Part shown: one piece after another, positions 8,420-16,544 of the stretch
Numbering within the stretch: position 1 is the first letter of the stretch
Layout: every line of letters starts with the position of its first letter
Assembly: GCA_963764955.1 (NCBI GenBank)
Contig: CAVXVE010000069.1
Location: 1 to 64,000 of the forward strand
Direction: 5' to 3'
Length of the DNA: 64,000 bases
Source of the DNA: Roseiarcus sp963764955
GTDB lineage: Bacteria > Pseudomonadota > Alphaproteobacteria > Rhizobiales > Beijerinckiaceae
Program-made: the position numbers and the translations under genes
Notes under the pieces: model-generated
Databases searched by the model: none
Told to the model about the DNA's origin: nothing
Seen by the model: the letters and a program-made list of their open reading frames with translations, nothing else

Positions 8420-9424
8420 TCAGCTCAGCGCGACGTTCAGCGCGCTTTCCGGCAGCTCCTGGCCAAAGCAGCGCTGGTAGAATTCGGCGACCAGGGTCCG
8501 CTCGAGCTCGTCGCACTTGTTGAGGAATGTCAGGCGGAAAGCGAAACCGATGTCCTTGAAGATTTCCGCGTTCTCCGCCCAGGTGATGACGGTGCGCGGG
8601 CTCATCACGGTCGACAGATCGCCGTTGATGAAGGCGTTGCGCGTCAGGTCGGCGACCCGAACCATCTTGTTGACGGTATCGCGCCCGTCCTTGCGCGCCC
8701 GGTGCGCCGGCGACTTGGCGAGCACGATGTCGACTTCCTTGTCGTGCGGCAGGTAGTTGAGCGTGGCCACGATCGACCAGCGGTCCATCTGGCCCTGATT
8801 GATCTGCTGGGTGCCATGGTAGAGGCCTGACGTGTCCCCAAGCCCGACCGTGTTGGCGGTGGCGAACAGGCGGAACGCGGGATGGGGCCGAATGACCCGC
8901 CGCTGATCGAGCAGGGTGAGGCGCCCGGACACCTCCAGCACCCGCTGGATGACGAACATCACGTCGGGACGGCCGGCGTCATACTCGTCGAAGCACAAAG
9001 CGATATTGTTCTGAATCGCCCAAGGCAACATGCCGTCGCGGAACTCGGTCACCTGCTTGCCGTCCTTCAGCACGATCGCGTCCTTGCCGACGAGATCGAT
9101 GCGCGAGACATGGCTGTCGAGGTTGATGCGCACGCACGGCCAGTTGAGGCGCGCGGCGATCTGCTCGACGTGGGTGGACTTACCGGTGCCGTGATAGCCG
9201 GTGATCATCACCCGGCGGTTGTAGGCGAAGCCCGCCAGGATCGCGAGCGTGGTGTCGCGGTCGAACAGGTAGTCCGGGTCCAGGTCGGGCACATGTTCCT
9301 CGGCCTGCGAATAGGCCGGCGCCTCCATGTCGGAATCGATCCCGAAGGTCTTTCGCACCGATATGCGCGTGTCGGGCAGACCGGGCGCGAGTTCAGATCC
9401 CGCGATAGCTTTGATCGAATTCAT
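8420..9424 (-). CDS. cobS: Aerobic cobaltochelatase subunit CobS
   Basis: 334-residue AAA+ ATPase that, with CobT and CobN, inserts Co2+ into hydrogenobyrinic acid a,c-diamide in the oxygen-dependent cobalamin pathway. Walker A GYHGTGKST at 76-84, Walker B ALCFDEYDAG at about 142-151, sensor/Arg-finger region around RLFATANTVGLGDTSGLYHG. Length and sequence match the alphaproteobacterial family closely. Upstream on the same strand is a J-domain gene, an arrangement common in this group where cobT usually follows; no cobT is seen here, since DUF29 and FMN-reductase genes follow instead. Confidence 0.95.
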   Translation of the reverse strand: MNSIKAIAGSELAPGLPDTRISVRKTFGIDSDMEAPAYSQAEEHVPDLDPDYLFDRDTTLAILAGFAYNRRVMITGYHGTGKSTHVEQIAARLNWPCVRINLDSHVSRIDLVGKDAIVLKDGKQVTEFRDGMLPWAIQNNIALCFDEYDAGRPDVMFVIQRVLEVSGRLTLLDQRRVIRPHPAFRLFATANTVGLGDTSGLYHGTQQINQGQMDRWSIVATLNYLPHDKEVDIVLAKSPAHRARKDGRDTVNKMVRVADLTRNAFINGDLSTVMSPRTVITWAENAEIFKDIGFAFRLTFLNKCDELERTLVAEFYQRCFGQELPESALNVALS

Positions 9425-9617
9425 AGGTCCTCCGCGCTCTCCCGCGCCGCGGAAAAGAGCGTCATTCTCTTAACCGAATTCCGGGCGCGCGCAAAAAGGC
9501 GACCCCGAAGCCGCCGCGCCTTGAACGTCCTCACGCATTATCGGTTGCGCAGTCGCGGGGGCGATATTCTTCTTGATCGGCCGCGGGCGACCTTTTTTTA
9601 CGAAGCGCCAACCCCGA

Positions 9618-10214
9618 TCAGACGAGCTTGTTGGCGCGCAGGTAATTGTAGGCCTGGATGATCTCGCGCAACCTGTCTTCCGACGAACGGTCGCCCCCGT
9701 TGGCGTCCGGATGATGGCGTTTGACCAGGTCCTTGTATCGCGTCTTGATCCTGGCGGGGGTGGCGTCGGCGCCGAGCTCGAGCGTCAGCAAAGCCTTGAC
9801 CGCCAGCGCGTTGTATCGTGGCGGGGCCTCGGTCTGCGGAGGCTTGCCTTTTGCTCCGCGCCGCCGCGACGCGCGAGCCTCGGCAAAGACGGATTCGTCG
9901 ATCGGATGGCCGGCCTGCGCCGCCCGGTCGCCGAGCTTCCAGGTCGGGCGATGGCCGACGGCGTCAGCCTGGCGAAACTTCGCCAGCGAGGCGTCGTCCA
10001 TGCCGCGAAAGTAGTCGTAGGAGGCGTTGTATTCGCGCACGTGGTCGCGGCAGAAGCTGAAATACTCGCCCTCTCGCTCGCGGCCCTTCGGCGCCCGGAA
10101 CACGCCCTCGGCCGTGCAGCCGGGAAAAGAGCAGGGCGTCGTCGGCGCTTTTTCGGGCGTGCGCTCGACCGGCTTCACCCGGATGCGGTCGAACAGACGA
10201 GAGTTCAGATCCAT
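9618..10214 (-). CDS. DnaJ-like protein with C-terminal J domain
   Basis: 198 residues from ATG 10214 (MDLNSRLFDRIRV). N-terminal half has Cys/His pairs (CSFPGC at 28-33, CRDH at 55-58) that could bind metal. The J domain is at about 136-198 with the HPD tripeptide at 168-170 (KDLVKRHHPDANGGD), needed to stimulate Hsp70 ATPase. A J domain at the C-terminus rather than the N-terminus marks this alphaproteobacterial family, regularly encoded between bolA and cobS. Likely an Hsp70 co-chaperone with a specific client; a role in cobaltochelatase assembly is only suggested by position. An earlier in-frame ATG at 10298 lacks support. Confidence 0.85.
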   Translation of the reverse strand: MDLNSRLFDRIRVKPVERTPEKAPTTPCSFPGCTAEGVFRAPKGREREGEYFSFCRDHVREYNASYDYFRGMDDASLAKFRQADAVGHRPTWKLGDRAAQAGHPIDESVFAEARASRRRGAKGKPPQTEAPPRYNALAVKALLTLELGADATPARIKTRYKDLVKRHHPDANGGDRSSEDRLREIIQAYNYLRANKLV

Positions 10215-10372
10215 ACCATGACCTTTATGACCGCCGGCGCCGTCGGGCAAGTCCCAAACGCCCGGCCTCAGGGAAAAGTCTCCCAACCGGCGCGTCAATC
10301 AGAGTATTCAGTCCGCAGCCCAGCGTACGATATGTAGGGTCGCGATCTTCTTAACGGGAGGGCTAAACCCCC

Positions 10373-10642
10373 TTGATCATGCAGGAAAGAATTGTCGCGA
10401 GGTTGACCGCGGCGCTCGATCCCGTCGACCTCGACGTGGTCGACGAGTCCGACCGTCATGCGGGACACGCCGGCGCGCGCGAGGGCGGCGGCACGCATTA
10501 TCGCGTCCGGGTGGTGTCGGCCCAATTCGAACGGCGGAGCCGGGTCGAGCGGCATCGTCTGGTCTATGGCCTCCTCGAGGCGGAATTCGCCGACGGCCTG
10601 CATGCGCTGGCCCTGATTGCAAAGGCTCCCGGCGAGGCATGA
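10373..10642 (+). CDS. BolA family protein
   Basis: About 87-89 residues. The family signature is clear: DVVDESDRHAGHAGA then THYRVRVVSAQFERRSRVER with RHRLVYGLL, ending HALALIAKAPGEA. BolA proteins work with monothiol glutaredoxins in iron-sulfur cluster handling and may bind DNA. The start is either TTG 10373 (11 nt after GGGAGG) or ATG 10379. Divergent from the J-domain gene; its stop overlaps the next start by 4 bp. Confidence 0.9.
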   Translation: MIMQERIVARLTAALDPVDLDVVDESDRHAGHAGAREGGGTHYRVRVVSAQFERRSRVERHRLVYGLLEAEFADGLHALALIAKAPGEA

Positions 10643-11206
10643 CGGCGGATAGCCCCTCGGATTCGTTCGGGCCCTATGCCTTTACGCTCGCGCCCGCCGA
10701 AGCCGAAGCCGCCGCCGCTCGCGCAGGCCTGCGCACGGCGCTCAAAGGGGGACTGCTCGCAAGCCACGTGGCGCCCTTGACCGCCTTTGCGCTCATCATG
10801 GCCTTCGCCTCCATTCTGGCGCTGACCGGGCTCATCAGCCGGCGCGCCGGGGAGATGACGCTCATCCTGGCCGCGCTTGCCTTCATGATCCAGCGGCTCG
10901 TGTCCCATTGGCGTTTTCGCCGCGCCAGCTTGCGGGGTCGCGCCGCCATCGATGAGCTTCGATCCGCGGGCGCCCTGACGGCGATGTTCGACGATGAAGC
11001 GCTGTCGCTCGACGTCGACGGGCGCGCGACGCGCCTGCGTTATGCCGACTGCGACGAGGCCGAAGACGCCGGCGGCCTCATTTACGTATGGCGCAGGCGG
11101 GGCGGTCCGATCGTCGTCCCGACGCGCGTGATAAAAGACGCCGAGCGAGGCGGCGCGCCTCGTCTTGCGCCTGTCCGGCCGGATCGCGGATGGACGGCGC
11201 GCCTGA
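10639..11206 (+). pseudogene. YcxB-like inner-membrane protein, frame broken near 3' end
   Basis: ATG 10639 overlaps the BolA stop. Two membrane helices at about residues 43-65 (PLTAFALIMAFASILALTGL) and 72-88, then a cytosolic domain with ALSLDVDGRATRLRYADCDE and GGLIYVWRRRGGPIVVPTRV, the beta-rich YcxB-like pattern ending in the typical 'I.VP.R.F' strand. One extra base near 11148 breaks it; restored, the tail is AARLVLRLSGRIADGRRA with a TGA at 11204-11206, facing the transpeptidase gene. Function unknown; coupled to the BolA gene by position. Confidence 0.65.
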
Positions 11207-11212
11207 GCTTTC

Positions 11213-12604
11213 CTACTGGGCCGTCGCGGCTGCGGGCGCGTCAGACTGAGACCCACCGGCGGTCGACCGCATTGGCGGGACGGGCGCGCCATGCAGCGAC
11301 GCCAGATGCACGTTATCGCGCCGCGGCGGCAGCGGAACGTCGCCGACGTTCGGCTGATCGGGGTCGGCGGCGGCGTCAACCACCGGCGGCGGCGCGGAAT
11401 CCTTGCCGCCGAGATGCAGCCATTTCTGGACATTCTTGGCGCCGCCGGTCAACCCGCCCAGCATTCCGCCGGACTGGCTTGCGGGCGCCGGGATGGCCGC
11501 GACCGTGACCGGGGCGGCCGGCGCAGGCACCGGCGCGGCGCCGGCAGGCGCTGCGCTCGCGGCGGCGGTCGCCGCGCGTTTTTTCTCCGCGTCCGCCACG
11601 GCGATCTTCACCGCCGCGGAGATTGGCTTACGATCGCTGAGGACGATTTCTTGCGGCCCGGACGCCAGCGCATCCGGATCGCTCGTATCCTTGTAGCCGA
11701 CGAAGACCGGATTCTGGCCGCCGTCGGCGTAGACGAGGTGGATCGGCTTCACGCCGGACGCGACCAGGTCGGCGACCTTGGCGTCGTCCTTTTCCGCCTT
11801 TTCCGCGACCAGCGCCTCGACGCTCTCGTCGCGCTTGAGCGCCGGGCACGGCTCGCTGCCCGACACTTCGCCTTTCGCCGTTGCGTCAAAGACGTAGCGC
11901 TTGCCGCAGACCAGGACCGACGGCTCAGTCTTGGTGACCTCGAAATGGTCGGAGCCGTCTTTCAGGTTTTTCCAGAAATCGATGTTCGGATCGAGCCGGA
12001 ACTTCGCCATGTTCGCGGCCGTCATGTGGAATGGATAGGACTGGAGCTGGATTTCGCGCTGGCCGCCGGCGAAGGATTCGCGGGCGATCGCATAGATGTC
12101 GGCGACCTGCTCGTCGGTCATCGAGAAGCAGCCGGCGGACGAGCAGACGCCGTGCACCATGACATTGCCGCCGGTGCGCCCATAGGCCCGGTCGTAGGCG
12201 TTGGGATAACCGACGTTGAACGCCAGATAATAGTGGGAATTGGGATTCATCTGGCCGGGCGCGATCGTGTAGAAGCCCTCCGGCACCTGCATGTCGCCCT
12301 CGCGCTTCTTCGGTCCGAGCTGACCCGACCATCGGCACATCGGAAAGGTCTTGAGCAGCGCGTACTGGCCGTCCGACTTCATTTTCCAGATTTCGAGCTC
12401 AGCCTCCTTCTTGTAGGTCCGGATGAGCGTCGGCGAGGATGGCGTGGTGTCGAGTTTCTCCATTTCGGCGAGGGTGGCGGCGGAAATCGGCTGCTGCGAC
12501 CGCCCGGGGCCCTCATCGAGGTAGGAATCGTCACAGCCGGCGATCCAAGCGCATGCCGCGATTGCCAGACTTACGGCGGTCCCGCGCCGGATGAATGAAC
12601 GCAT
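11213..12604 (-). CDS. L,D-transpeptidase (YafK/YkuD family) lipoprotein
   Basis: 463 residues. A lipobox IAGC at 21-24 follows a hydrophobic stretch, so the mature protein is likely lipid-anchored in the periplasm. YkuD domain at about 60-200: FPMCRWSGQLGPKKREGD, then the catalytic HGVCSSAGCF with His151 and nucleophile Cys159. Such enzymes make 3-3 cross-links in peptidoglycan or attach/detach envelope proteins. The C-terminal 130 residues are Ala/Pro-rich low complexity (about 340-390) with no enzyme motif, perhaps a wall-spanning linker. The only member of this function in the window; 7 bp separate it from the convergent YcxB-like gene. Confidence 0.85.
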   Translation of the reverse strand: MRSFIRRGTAVSLAIAACAWIAGCDDSYLDEGPGRSQQPISAATLAEMEKLDTTPSSPTLIRTYKKEAELEIWKMKSDGQYALLKTFPMCRWSGQLGPKKREGDMQVPEGFYTIAPGQMNPNSHYYLAFNVGYPNAYDRAYGRTGGNVMVHGVCSSAGCFSMTDEQVADIYAIARESFAGGQREIQLQSYPFHMTAANMAKFRLDPNIDFWKNLKDGSDHFEVTKTEPSVLVCGKRYVFDATAKGEVSGSEPCPALKRDESVEALVAEKAEKDDAKVADLVASGVKPIHLVYADGGQNPVFVGYKDTSDPDALASGPQEIVLSDRKPISAAVKIAVADAEKKRAATAAASAAPAGAAPVPAPAAPVTVAAIPAPASQSGGMLGGLTGGAKNVQKWLHLGGKDSAPPPVVDAAADPDQPNVGDVPLPPRRDNVHLASLHGAPVPPMRSTAGGSQSDAPAAATAQ

Positions 12605-12788
12605 CGATGTCCCCGCTTTTGACCAAACTCTTTAAGCGCGCGGGCGCTAAAAGTCCACCTCGCCATGAAGCCGGCGGCGTCCTTACCCGGAGGTTAACGG
12701 ATTGTCCTCACAGCCGAAATCGTGGCTCAAAATCAAAGCAATAGGGTTAACTTGCGCAAGCCCTGGACGCCTTGGCCGCCCGCGTCCG

Positions 12789-13260
12789 TCACCAAAGCTC
12801 GGAGAGCGGCGCCGAATCAAAGATCTCCGCGAGCCTCGCCCGCGTGGCGCGCGTCGTTCCTTGCGGCAGCGCCTCGCGGGGGAAAAAACGCGCTTCCTTG
12901 ATTTCCCAGTCAGGCGCTCCGTTCGCCCAAAACCCGGAAGCTGCGGACGACGTAAGCGGCCACGTGGTCGCGCCGCGACGTCTGGCGGTTGAAGAAGAGG
13001 CCGTGCAGGACGGGCGGCGCTTCGATCGCGATGCGCGCCTCCTCCTCGAGTTCGCGCTTGAGCGATTGAAGGCAGGTCTCGCCGACCTCGACTCCGCCGC
13101 CGGGAAAATGCCAGCCGGAGACATAGCCGTGCCTCACCAGCAGGATTTCGTTGTCGGGGCTGATCACGATCGCGCGCACCCCAAGCGACATCGGCCGGGT
13201 GAGGAGGAAGCTCCAGTGCAGCAGGCGCAACTTCAGCCTTTCTCGAACCGATGCGGCCAT
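12789..13260 (-). pseudogene. Nudix hydrolase, frame broken
   Basis: From ATG 13260 (MAASVRERLKLRLLHW). The Nudix box is intact: GGGVEVGETCLQSLKRELEE with EEA following, matching GX5EX7REUXEEXGU. The family hydrolyses nucleoside diphosphates linked to another moiety; substrate unknown. One extra base in the GTTTTGGG run near 12930 sends the frame to an early stop at 12910. In the corrected frame it continues NGAPDWEIKEARFFPREAL and ends FDSAPLSELW at 12789, giving about 157 residues, a normal length. Divergent from the metallophosphoesterase gene. Confidence 0.8.
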
Positions 13261-13388
13261 GCTGCGGGTGCTCCAGACACCGACCCAACCTCGGGGTTGT
13301 CTTTCCGTTCAAGCAATCTTATTGCCGCGAGGTCAATGGCTCGAGGCCTTTCCGCCTTGGCTGGCCGGCGCACAGGGCGCTTTTCCGG

Positions 13389-14294
13389 ATGAGCTTCACC
13401 ATCGCGCATATCACCGACCCGCACCTGAGCCCGGCGCCCATGCCGGGCTTCGCCGATTTGCGCCTCAAGCGGGTCATGGGATTCATCAACTGGAAGCGCG
13501 GGCGCGAACGGCTCAACGACATGGCGCTTCTGAAACGCCTGGTCGCGGACTTGCGCGCCCAGCGCCCCGATCACGTCGCCGTCACCGGGGATCTGGTCAA
13601 TATCGGCATGGCGGCCGAGTTCCAGCGCGCGGCGCTGTGGATGGAGACCCTGGGCGAGGCTTCCGACGTCAGCTTCGTGCCCGGCAATCACGACGCCTAT
13701 GTGCGCGCCTCGATGCCGCTGCTCGAGGCTGCTTTCGCGCCCTGGACCTCCGACAACCCGCAGCAGACCGCCGCGTCCTACCCCTATCTCCGCCTGCGCC
13801 GCGAGGTGGCGATCATCGGCTTAAGCTCGGCCGTGCCGACCGGTCCGTTGATGGCGTCGGGGAGGCTCGGCAAGGCGCAGCTCGAGGCCTTCGCCGAACT
13901 CCTGCGCGAAACCGGCGCAAAAAGCCTGGCGCGGGTCGTGCTGATCCACCACCCGCCGATCGCCGGGATCACGCCGCCGCTGCGCGGCCTTTCCGACGCA
14001 TCCGCGTTCCAGCGCATCGTGCGCGAGTTCGGCGCCGAGGCGATCCTGCACGGCCATACCCATCAGCAGGCGGTCCGCTCGCTTCCCTCGCGCGCGGCGC
14101 GCACGGTCGGAGGCGCCGTACCGGTCCTCGGCGCGCCCTCGGCCGCCGCGGCCGCCCGCGACCCGCGCTATCGCGCCGCCTATCACCTCGTGCGGCTCGA
14201 TCGCGAAGGCGAGCGCTGGCGGGTCGGCGCCCGCGTCAGGGGGCTCGCGCAGGAAAGCGGGGCGATCGGCGAACGCGAGGCGCTTGGCGTCTGA
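13389..14294 (+). CDS. Calcineurin-like metallophosphoesterase
   Basis: 301 residues from ATG 13389 (MSFTIAHITDPHLSP). All five metal-binding motifs appear in order: DPH near the N-terminus, GDLVN, GNHD, HHPP and GHTH. It therefore should bind two metals and hydrolyse a phosphodiester or phosphomonoester; the closest generic class is the Icc/CpdA-like 3',5'-cAMP phosphodiesterase group, but LpxH-like or unknown targets are equally possible. It lies 86 bp upstream of a cyclic-nucleotide-binding protein, so a link to cyclic nucleotide turnover is an attractive inference only. Confidence 0.85.
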   Translation: MSFTIAHITDPHLSPAPMPGFADLRLKRVMGFINWKRGRERLNDMALLKRLVADLRAQRPDHVAVTGDLVNIGMAAEFQRAALWMETLGEASDVSFVPGNHDAYVRASMPLLEAAFAPWTSDNPQQTAASYPYLRLRREVAIIGLSSAVPTGPLMASGRLGKAQLEAFAELLRETGAKSLARVVLIHHPPIAGITPPLRGLSDASAFQRIVREFGAEAILHGHTHQQAVRSLPSRAARTVGGAVPVLGAPSAAAAARDPRYRAAYHLVRLDREGERWRVGARVRGLAQESGAIGEREALGV

Positions 14295-14380
14295 GGCCTG
14301 CCTCCTCTTTGCGCCTGCAGCGACGCTTGGACCTGATATAAGCGGATCGCCGGGCTCGAGCCGCCCACGGAGGCATTTCC

Positions 14381-14824
14381 ATGCAAAACGTCGCGTTCAA
14401 GGCGGGAGACACCATCATCTGTGAGGGCGACGAGGGCGACACGGCGTTCTTCATCGTCAGCGGAGCGGTCGACGTCGTCGTCGGGCGCGGCGCGAACGCG
14501 AGGACCGTGGGCAGGCTGGAGACCGGCGAGGTATTCGGCGAAATGTGCCTGATCGAACCGGGTCCGCGATCCGCGACGGTGAAAGCGGCGTGCGACACGG
14601 AATGCCTTTCCGCCTCCTATCAGGAATTCATCGCCTCGATCGAGGCGAATCCGGAACGCGCGGTCGGCTTCATGAAGACGCTGGTGCGGCGCCTGCGCAA
14701 AATGAACGAACTGCTCGAGTGCGCGAGTCCAGGGCGGCGCGGGTTTCGCGCCATGCTTCTGGATTGCCAGCCGGCCGGCGTGTCCCCCGAAGCCGCCGCC
14801 TTGTCCTGGACGATGCTGTGGTGA
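14381..14824 (+). CDS. Stand-alone cyclic-nucleotide-binding domain protein
   Basis: 147 residues from ATG 14381. A cNMP-binding beta-barrel at about 1-110: FKAGDTIICEGDEGDTAFFI, then the phosphate-binding cassette VFGEMCLIEPGPRSATVKA, with Glu54 and Arg63 in the positions that grip the ribose and cyclic phosphate, so it may really bind cAMP or cGMP. There is no DNA-binding HTH, channel or kinase attached; the C-terminal 35 residues are a helix-like tail. It would act as a small cytosolic sensor or regulatory subunit. Its neighbours are a metallophosphoesterase upstream and a small protein plus three Pycsar-effector-like membrane proteins downstream. Confidence 0.85.
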   Translation: MQNVAFKAGDTIICEGDEGDTAFFIVSGAVDVVVGRGANARTVGRLETGEVFGEMCLIEPGPRSATVKAACDTECLSASYQEFIASIEANPERAVGFMKTLVRRLRKMNELLECASPGRRGFRAMLLDCQPAGVSPEAAALSWTMLW

Positions 14825-14918
14825 ATTCGCCTGGGGCGCGCGCGGCGCCCGACGACCGGTCCCCATGTCATCTACCCTTCACAAGGCGGCTTTAATCGAA
14901 GTGAAGCGGGGGAAAACC

Positions 14919-15164
14919 ATGGCGGATATCTCGGCGGATCCTCAGCAGGAACTGGATCAGTTGCAGGCCGAGTATAAGGCGGCGGTGGACGACTGGGTGG
15001 CGGCCATCCGGGAGGAGGAGGCGTTGGCCTCGGGCAACCATAACGTCGCCGAGCTCGATCAATGGGAGGCCGCCCATTTCCGCGAGCACAAATTGCATAA
15101 GGAAGTCGATTACCGGAAGCGCCTTTACGAGAACGCGCTGCGCCGCGAGTTCTTCGGCTTCTGA
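14919..15164 (+). CDS. Small acidic/helical hypothetical protein
   Basis: 81 residues from ATG 14919 (MADISADPQQELDQLQ), after GAAGCGGGGGAAAACC. Highly charged and predicted helical: EYKAAVDDWVAAIREEEALA, then HFREHKLHKEVDYRKRLYEN. No signal peptide or membrane segment. I do not recognise a family; the frame is open further upstream to 14865, but ATG 14919 looks better. Position between the cNMP-binding gene and the membrane-protein triplet is the only context. Confidence 0.6.
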   Translation: MADISADPQQELDQLQAEYKAAVDDWVAAIREEEALASGNHNVAELDQWEAAHFREHKLHKEVDYRKRLYENALRREFFGF

Positions 15165-15210
15165 TCTTCCTGGCGCTCGCGCGGCGGGCTCTGGCCCAGG
15201 CCTAGCGCCG

Positions 15211-15328
15211 GAATTCAACCGATCTTGACAGGGCGTCGCAGTTTACGCCAAGTCGGACTGAAGGACTGCGGGGGGCCGACGCGGACGGGCCCGTCCGCAG
15301 CAGCCTTTCTGGAGCGTCCGACTGCCGG
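15211..15328 (+). repeat. Duplicated leader, copy A (upstream of first membrane paralog)
   Basis: Begins GAATTCAACCGATCTTGACA and ends GAGCGTCCGACTGCCGG at the ATG. It is nearly the same as 15855-15988. It holds TTGACA at 15225-15230 and a perfect 18-bp palindrome GCGGACGGGCCCGTCCGC at 15281-15298. The pair shows that the whole unit (leader plus gene) was duplicated, and the leader is likely regulatory. Confidence 0.75.
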
Positions 15329-15790
15329 ATGAACAAGATCGCCGCCGATCCCACTCAACCTTATCGGAGCCTGATCGCCGGTTATACCGACGCGATCCGC
15401 CAGAGCGATTTCAAGGCCAATATCGCGTTCTTGTTCGTCGCCTTCATGATGGGTTCGGTTCTCTGGAATTACACGGACTTTCCGAGTTACCTGTCGGTCC
15501 AGCTCGTGCTGCTGCCCTTTCTGATCGTCTATCTCTCGTTGTTCATGGTGCTTATTCCGCGCTACCCCAAGCGTGGCGCCAAGAGCTTCCTCGTTGCACG
15601 CAACCTGACGCCTGCGGATTTCGAGACCGTCGCCCGGACCGCGGACGACCTTGACCAGTTGAAGCTCACGTGCGCGGTGCTGTCCGACATTCTCTGGTGG
15701 AAGACGCAGTGCATCCGCGTCAGCTTCGTTGTGTCGATCGTTTGCGTGTTCCTGACCATGGTTCTGCTTCTCTACGCCGTCTTTCGGTGA
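15329..15790 (+). CDS. Pycsar-effector-like membrane protein, paralog 1
   Basis: 153 residues. Topology: short cytosolic N-terminus with YTDAIRQSDFKANIAFLF (D..KA motif leading into TM1, about 32-47), TM2 about 56-77, the PRYPKRG turn, a soluble segment about 80-128 with DDLDQLKLTCAVLSDILWWK, then TM3 about 130-151. The D-x-K-A entry to TM1, the P-R after TM2 and the 'LS.IL..K...IR' stretch before the last TM are features I associate with the Pycsar effector TM family (PF18967/DUF5706). That family match is from memory and not tested. It would act in the inner membrane. First of three tandem paralogs; shares an almost identical leader with paralog 2. Confidence 0.75.
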   Translation: MNKIAADPTQPYRSLIAGYTDAIRQSDFKANIAFLFVAFMMGSVLWNYTDFPSYLSVQLVLLPFLIVYLSLFMVLIPRYPKRGAKSFLVARNLTPADFETVARTADDLDQLKLTCAVLSDILWWKTQCIRVSFVVSIVCVFLTMVLLLYAVFR

Positions 15791-15854
15791 TGCGGGCGGG
15801 CGCGGCCGGGGTCGTCCGGCGCGTTTGAACCGGCCGCTCCGGCCGCGTCGAAGC

Positions 15855-15988
15855 CGAAATTCAACCGATCTTGACAGGCCGTCGCAGTTCACGCCAAGTC
15901 GAGCCGAAGGACTTCGGGGGGCCGGGGCCGGGGACCGGCGCGGATGGGTCCGTCCGCCGGCCGGACTTGGGGAGCGTCCGACTGTCGG
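15855..15988 (+). repeat. Duplicated leader, copy B (upstream of second membrane paralog)
   Basis: GAAATTCAACCGATCTTGAC through GAGCGTCCGACTGTCGG, matching copy A with scattered substitutions and about 15 extra bases in the GC-rich middle. The palindrome is degenerate here (GCGGATGGGTCCGTCCGC). Confidence 0.75.
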
Positions 15989-16462
15989 ATGAACAAAATC
16001 GCCGTCGATCCCGCTCAACCTTATCGCCGCCTGATCGCCGGTTATACCGACGCGATCCGGCAGAGCGATTTCAAGGCCAATATCGCGATCCTGATGGTCG
16101 CCTTCATGATGGGCCCGGTTCTCAGCAATCACGCGCACTTTCCGAGCTACCTGCCGATCGCGTTCGTCATGCTGCCCTTCCTGATCGTGTACATATGTCT
16201 GTTGGCGGTGCTGATCCCGCGCTATCCCAAGCGCGGCTCCAAGAATTTCGTCGTCTCGCGCAACGCCAAACCCGCCGATTTCACCAATGTGGTCGAGGCC
16301 GAGGACGAGCTTGAGCAGCTGAAACTGCGCTGCTCGGTCCTGTCGGAACTGCTGTGGTGGAAGACCCTCTACATCAGAATCAGCTTTTTTGTCGCGATGG
16401 CGAGCATTGTGGCATGCATGGTCTTGCTTCTTTACATCTGGTACGGGGGGAGGGGGCGATAG
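15989..16462 (+). CDS. Pycsar-effector-like membrane protein, paralog 2
   Basis: 157 residues from ATG 15989 (MNKIAVDPAQPYRRLIAGYT). Very close to paralog 1 over the N-terminus and TM1 (YTDAIRQSDFKANIA identical) and clearly homologous through RYPKRGSKNFVVSRNAKPAD and LLWWKTLYIRISFF. TM segments about 32-48, 54-77 and 129-151. Differences concentrate in the periplasmic loop and the soluble segment. The duplicated leader and gene suggest recent tandem duplication with some divergence. Function as for paralog 1, unproven. Confidence 0.75.
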   Translation: MNKIAVDPAQPYRRLIAGYTDAIRQSDFKANIAILMVAFMMGPVLSNHAHFPSYLPIAFVMLPFLIVYICLLAVLIPRYPKRGSKNFVVSRNAKPADFTNVVEAEDELEQLKLRCSVLSELLWWKTLYIRISFFVAMASIVACMVLLLYIWYGGRGR

Positions 16463-16544
16463 ACGTGACCCGCTCGGTCCGACGCCGCAACGCATCGCCG
16501 GCCGCCGCCCGAGGCGCCTCCTCGCCTGCCTCGCAGGGCGGCTT

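Noticed and set aside
11291..12598. 435-codon plus-strand open frame
   Set aside because: Antisense to the L,D-transpeptidase, which has a lipobox and catalytic HGxxxSxGC-type motif.
15225..15253. Standard sigma-70 promoter in the duplicated leader
   Set aside because: TTGACA is present, but no TATAAT-like hexamer lies 16-18 bp downstream in either copy.
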